Source of the DNA: Synechococcus sp. PROS-9-1
GTDB lineage: Bacteria; Cyanobacteriota; Cyanobacteriia; PCC-6307; Cyanobiaceae
NCBI RefSeq assembly: GCF_014279775.1
Contig: NZ_CP047961.1
Location: forward strand, 1,550,001 to 1,614,000
Direction of reading: 5' to 3'
Length of the DNA: 64,000 nt
Below, piece by piece: positions 63,492 to 64,000 of the stretch. The notes under the pieces are model-generated. The model was given only the letters and a program-made list of their open reading frames with translations, made no database searches and was not told the origin of the DNA. The position numbers were made by a program, and so were the translations under genes. The stretch's first letter is position 1, and each line of letters opens with the position of its first letter.

Positions 63492-63532
63492 AGGTTGGAG
63501 CTGAAGGTTGGAGCTGAAGGTTGGAGCTGAGG
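63481..63532 (+). repeat. 13-bp tandem repeat, 4 copies, at the 3' end of ribE
   Basis: Unit GTTGGAGCTGAAG repeats four times, with one change in the last (GAGG). The unit is 13 bp, so copies shift frame relative to one another, but the first copy holds the ribE stop TGA (63489-63491), so the protein ends before the repeat matters. The repeat lies between ribE and the DUF308 gene. Confidence 0.95.
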
Positions 63533-63603
63533 GAACATCACAAAAACGGGTCAGCGCTTCTGGGAATCAATACCGTTCGGGGGTTGTCTCTGATACAAAA
63601 TTC

Positions 63604-64000
63604 ATGACCGCTGACGATCGTTCCGATTCCGTTGGAACGTTTAAAGCTTTCGCCATCGCTGAAGGCATTCTGCTGATCATTTTGGGCGTCCTCGCCCTGG
63701 TCTTTCCTGTGATTGCATCCGTATGGGCCACTGGAGTGATCGCCGTTGTCTTTCTTGTTGGAGGCGTGGTGGGTTGGATCAGCAATCTGGCCCGCTCCAA
63801 ACGCATGGGGCGCTGGATTTGCTTCTGGCGATTAGTGGTTTCAACCCTATTCATCGTTGCGGGGGCTTCAATGATCAGCAATTTCCGCAGTCCTGCAGAC
63901 GCGGCGGAACAGGTCGCAACGCTGTCACTAGCGATCGGAATCGTCTTTCTTGTGGAGGGTGTTGTGGCCTTTTTCAACGGCCTATCTCACAGCAACCGTC
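63604..64000 (+). CDS. DUF308/HdeD-like membrane protein (partial)
   Basis: ATG at 63604 opens a frame to the window edge, so the C-terminus is missing. The visible 132 residues contain helices LLIILGVLALVFPVIASVWA, VIAVVFLVGGVVGWISNLA and VVSTLFIVAGASMI. This is the pattern of HdeD/DUF308 acid-resistance-type membrane proteins. The start follows TTC and is preceded by the 13-bp repeat and a 70-base gap. Confidence 0.8.
   Translation, partial: MTADDRSDSVGTFKAFAIAEGILLIILGVLALVFPVIASVWATGVIAVVFLVGGVVGWISNLARSKRMGRWICFWRLVVSTLFIVAGASMISNFRSPADAAEQVATLSLAIGIVFLVEGVVAFFNGLSHSNR

Overview
The window looks like a chromosome segment of a marine picocyanobacterium of the Synechococcus type (cyanobium clade). 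Evidence: a cyanobacterial NDH-1 subunit (ndhB), Ycf46-type AAA protein, DUF2808, DUF3104, DUF6737 and DUF2232 proteins, the C5-pathway enzyme HemL, a Coq4-like remnant, dense operons with overlapping stop/start codons, and many very small membrane proteins. No plasmid, phage, CRISPR or rRNA genes are seen. I cannot name the strain from sequence alone.

Layout. 0-8 kb: the end of hemC, an L,D-transpeptidase, a 12-bp repeat joined to a decayed Coq4-like gene, ppa, an M32 carboxypeptidase, two tandem Cys-rich secreted paralogs, a pterin dehydratase + His-rich CobW metallochaperone pair, and a fused iron-type ABC permease. 8-13 kb: a minus-strand operon (hypothetical, M41-like Zn protease, LarC, LPG-synthase-type membrane protein) ending beside a frameshifted small gene. 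13-19 kb: exonuclease III, glycolate oxidase GlcD, HemL, an outer-membrane-protein remnant and gamma-glutamyltransferase. 19.9-28.5 kb: an accessory, AT-richer, low-density region of small hypothetical genes, microproteins, a structured-RNA candidate, DUF3104, DUF2808 and a second pterin dehydratase, bounded by tRNA-Arg(UCU). 28.5-31.4 kb: an HTH protein, RsmI and a CysQ-type phosphatase.

31.4-41.1 kb is a long minus-strand housekeeping block: rpmH-rnpA-PH protein-yidC-DUF177-ycf46-small membrane protein-serS-rseP-rpsN-pnp, i.e. translation, membrane-protein insertion and RNA turnover. 41-43 kb: DUF2808, chorismate mutase and SppA. 43-47 kb: an EamA exporter with two glycosyltransferases (overlapping ATG/TGA junctions). 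47-52 kb: a DciA-like protein, then PspA/Vipp1, thioredoxin, aminotransferase, biotin ligase and an M23 peptidase. 52-55 kb: ndhB, an ABC ATPase overlapping it, and an OmpR-type response regulator, apparently one transcript. 55-61 kb: topA, lipoprotein, DUF2232, CobT-like and solute-binding protein, overlapping end to end. 61-64 kb: BFN nuclease with a 4Fe-4S aldo/keto reductase, riboflavin synthase followed by a 13-bp repeat, and a DUF308 protein cut by the window edge.

The unusual material lies in the decayed genes (972-1607, 8224-8464, 16950-17264, 21461-21712), the short tandem repeats touching gene ends, and the 20-28 kb microprotein/structured-RNA region. I did not find a clear, self-contained undescribed multi-gene system; the best leads are the 22.4-22.9 kb RNA/microprotein locus, the two-TGA Coq4-like frame and the pterin dehydratase-CobW pair.
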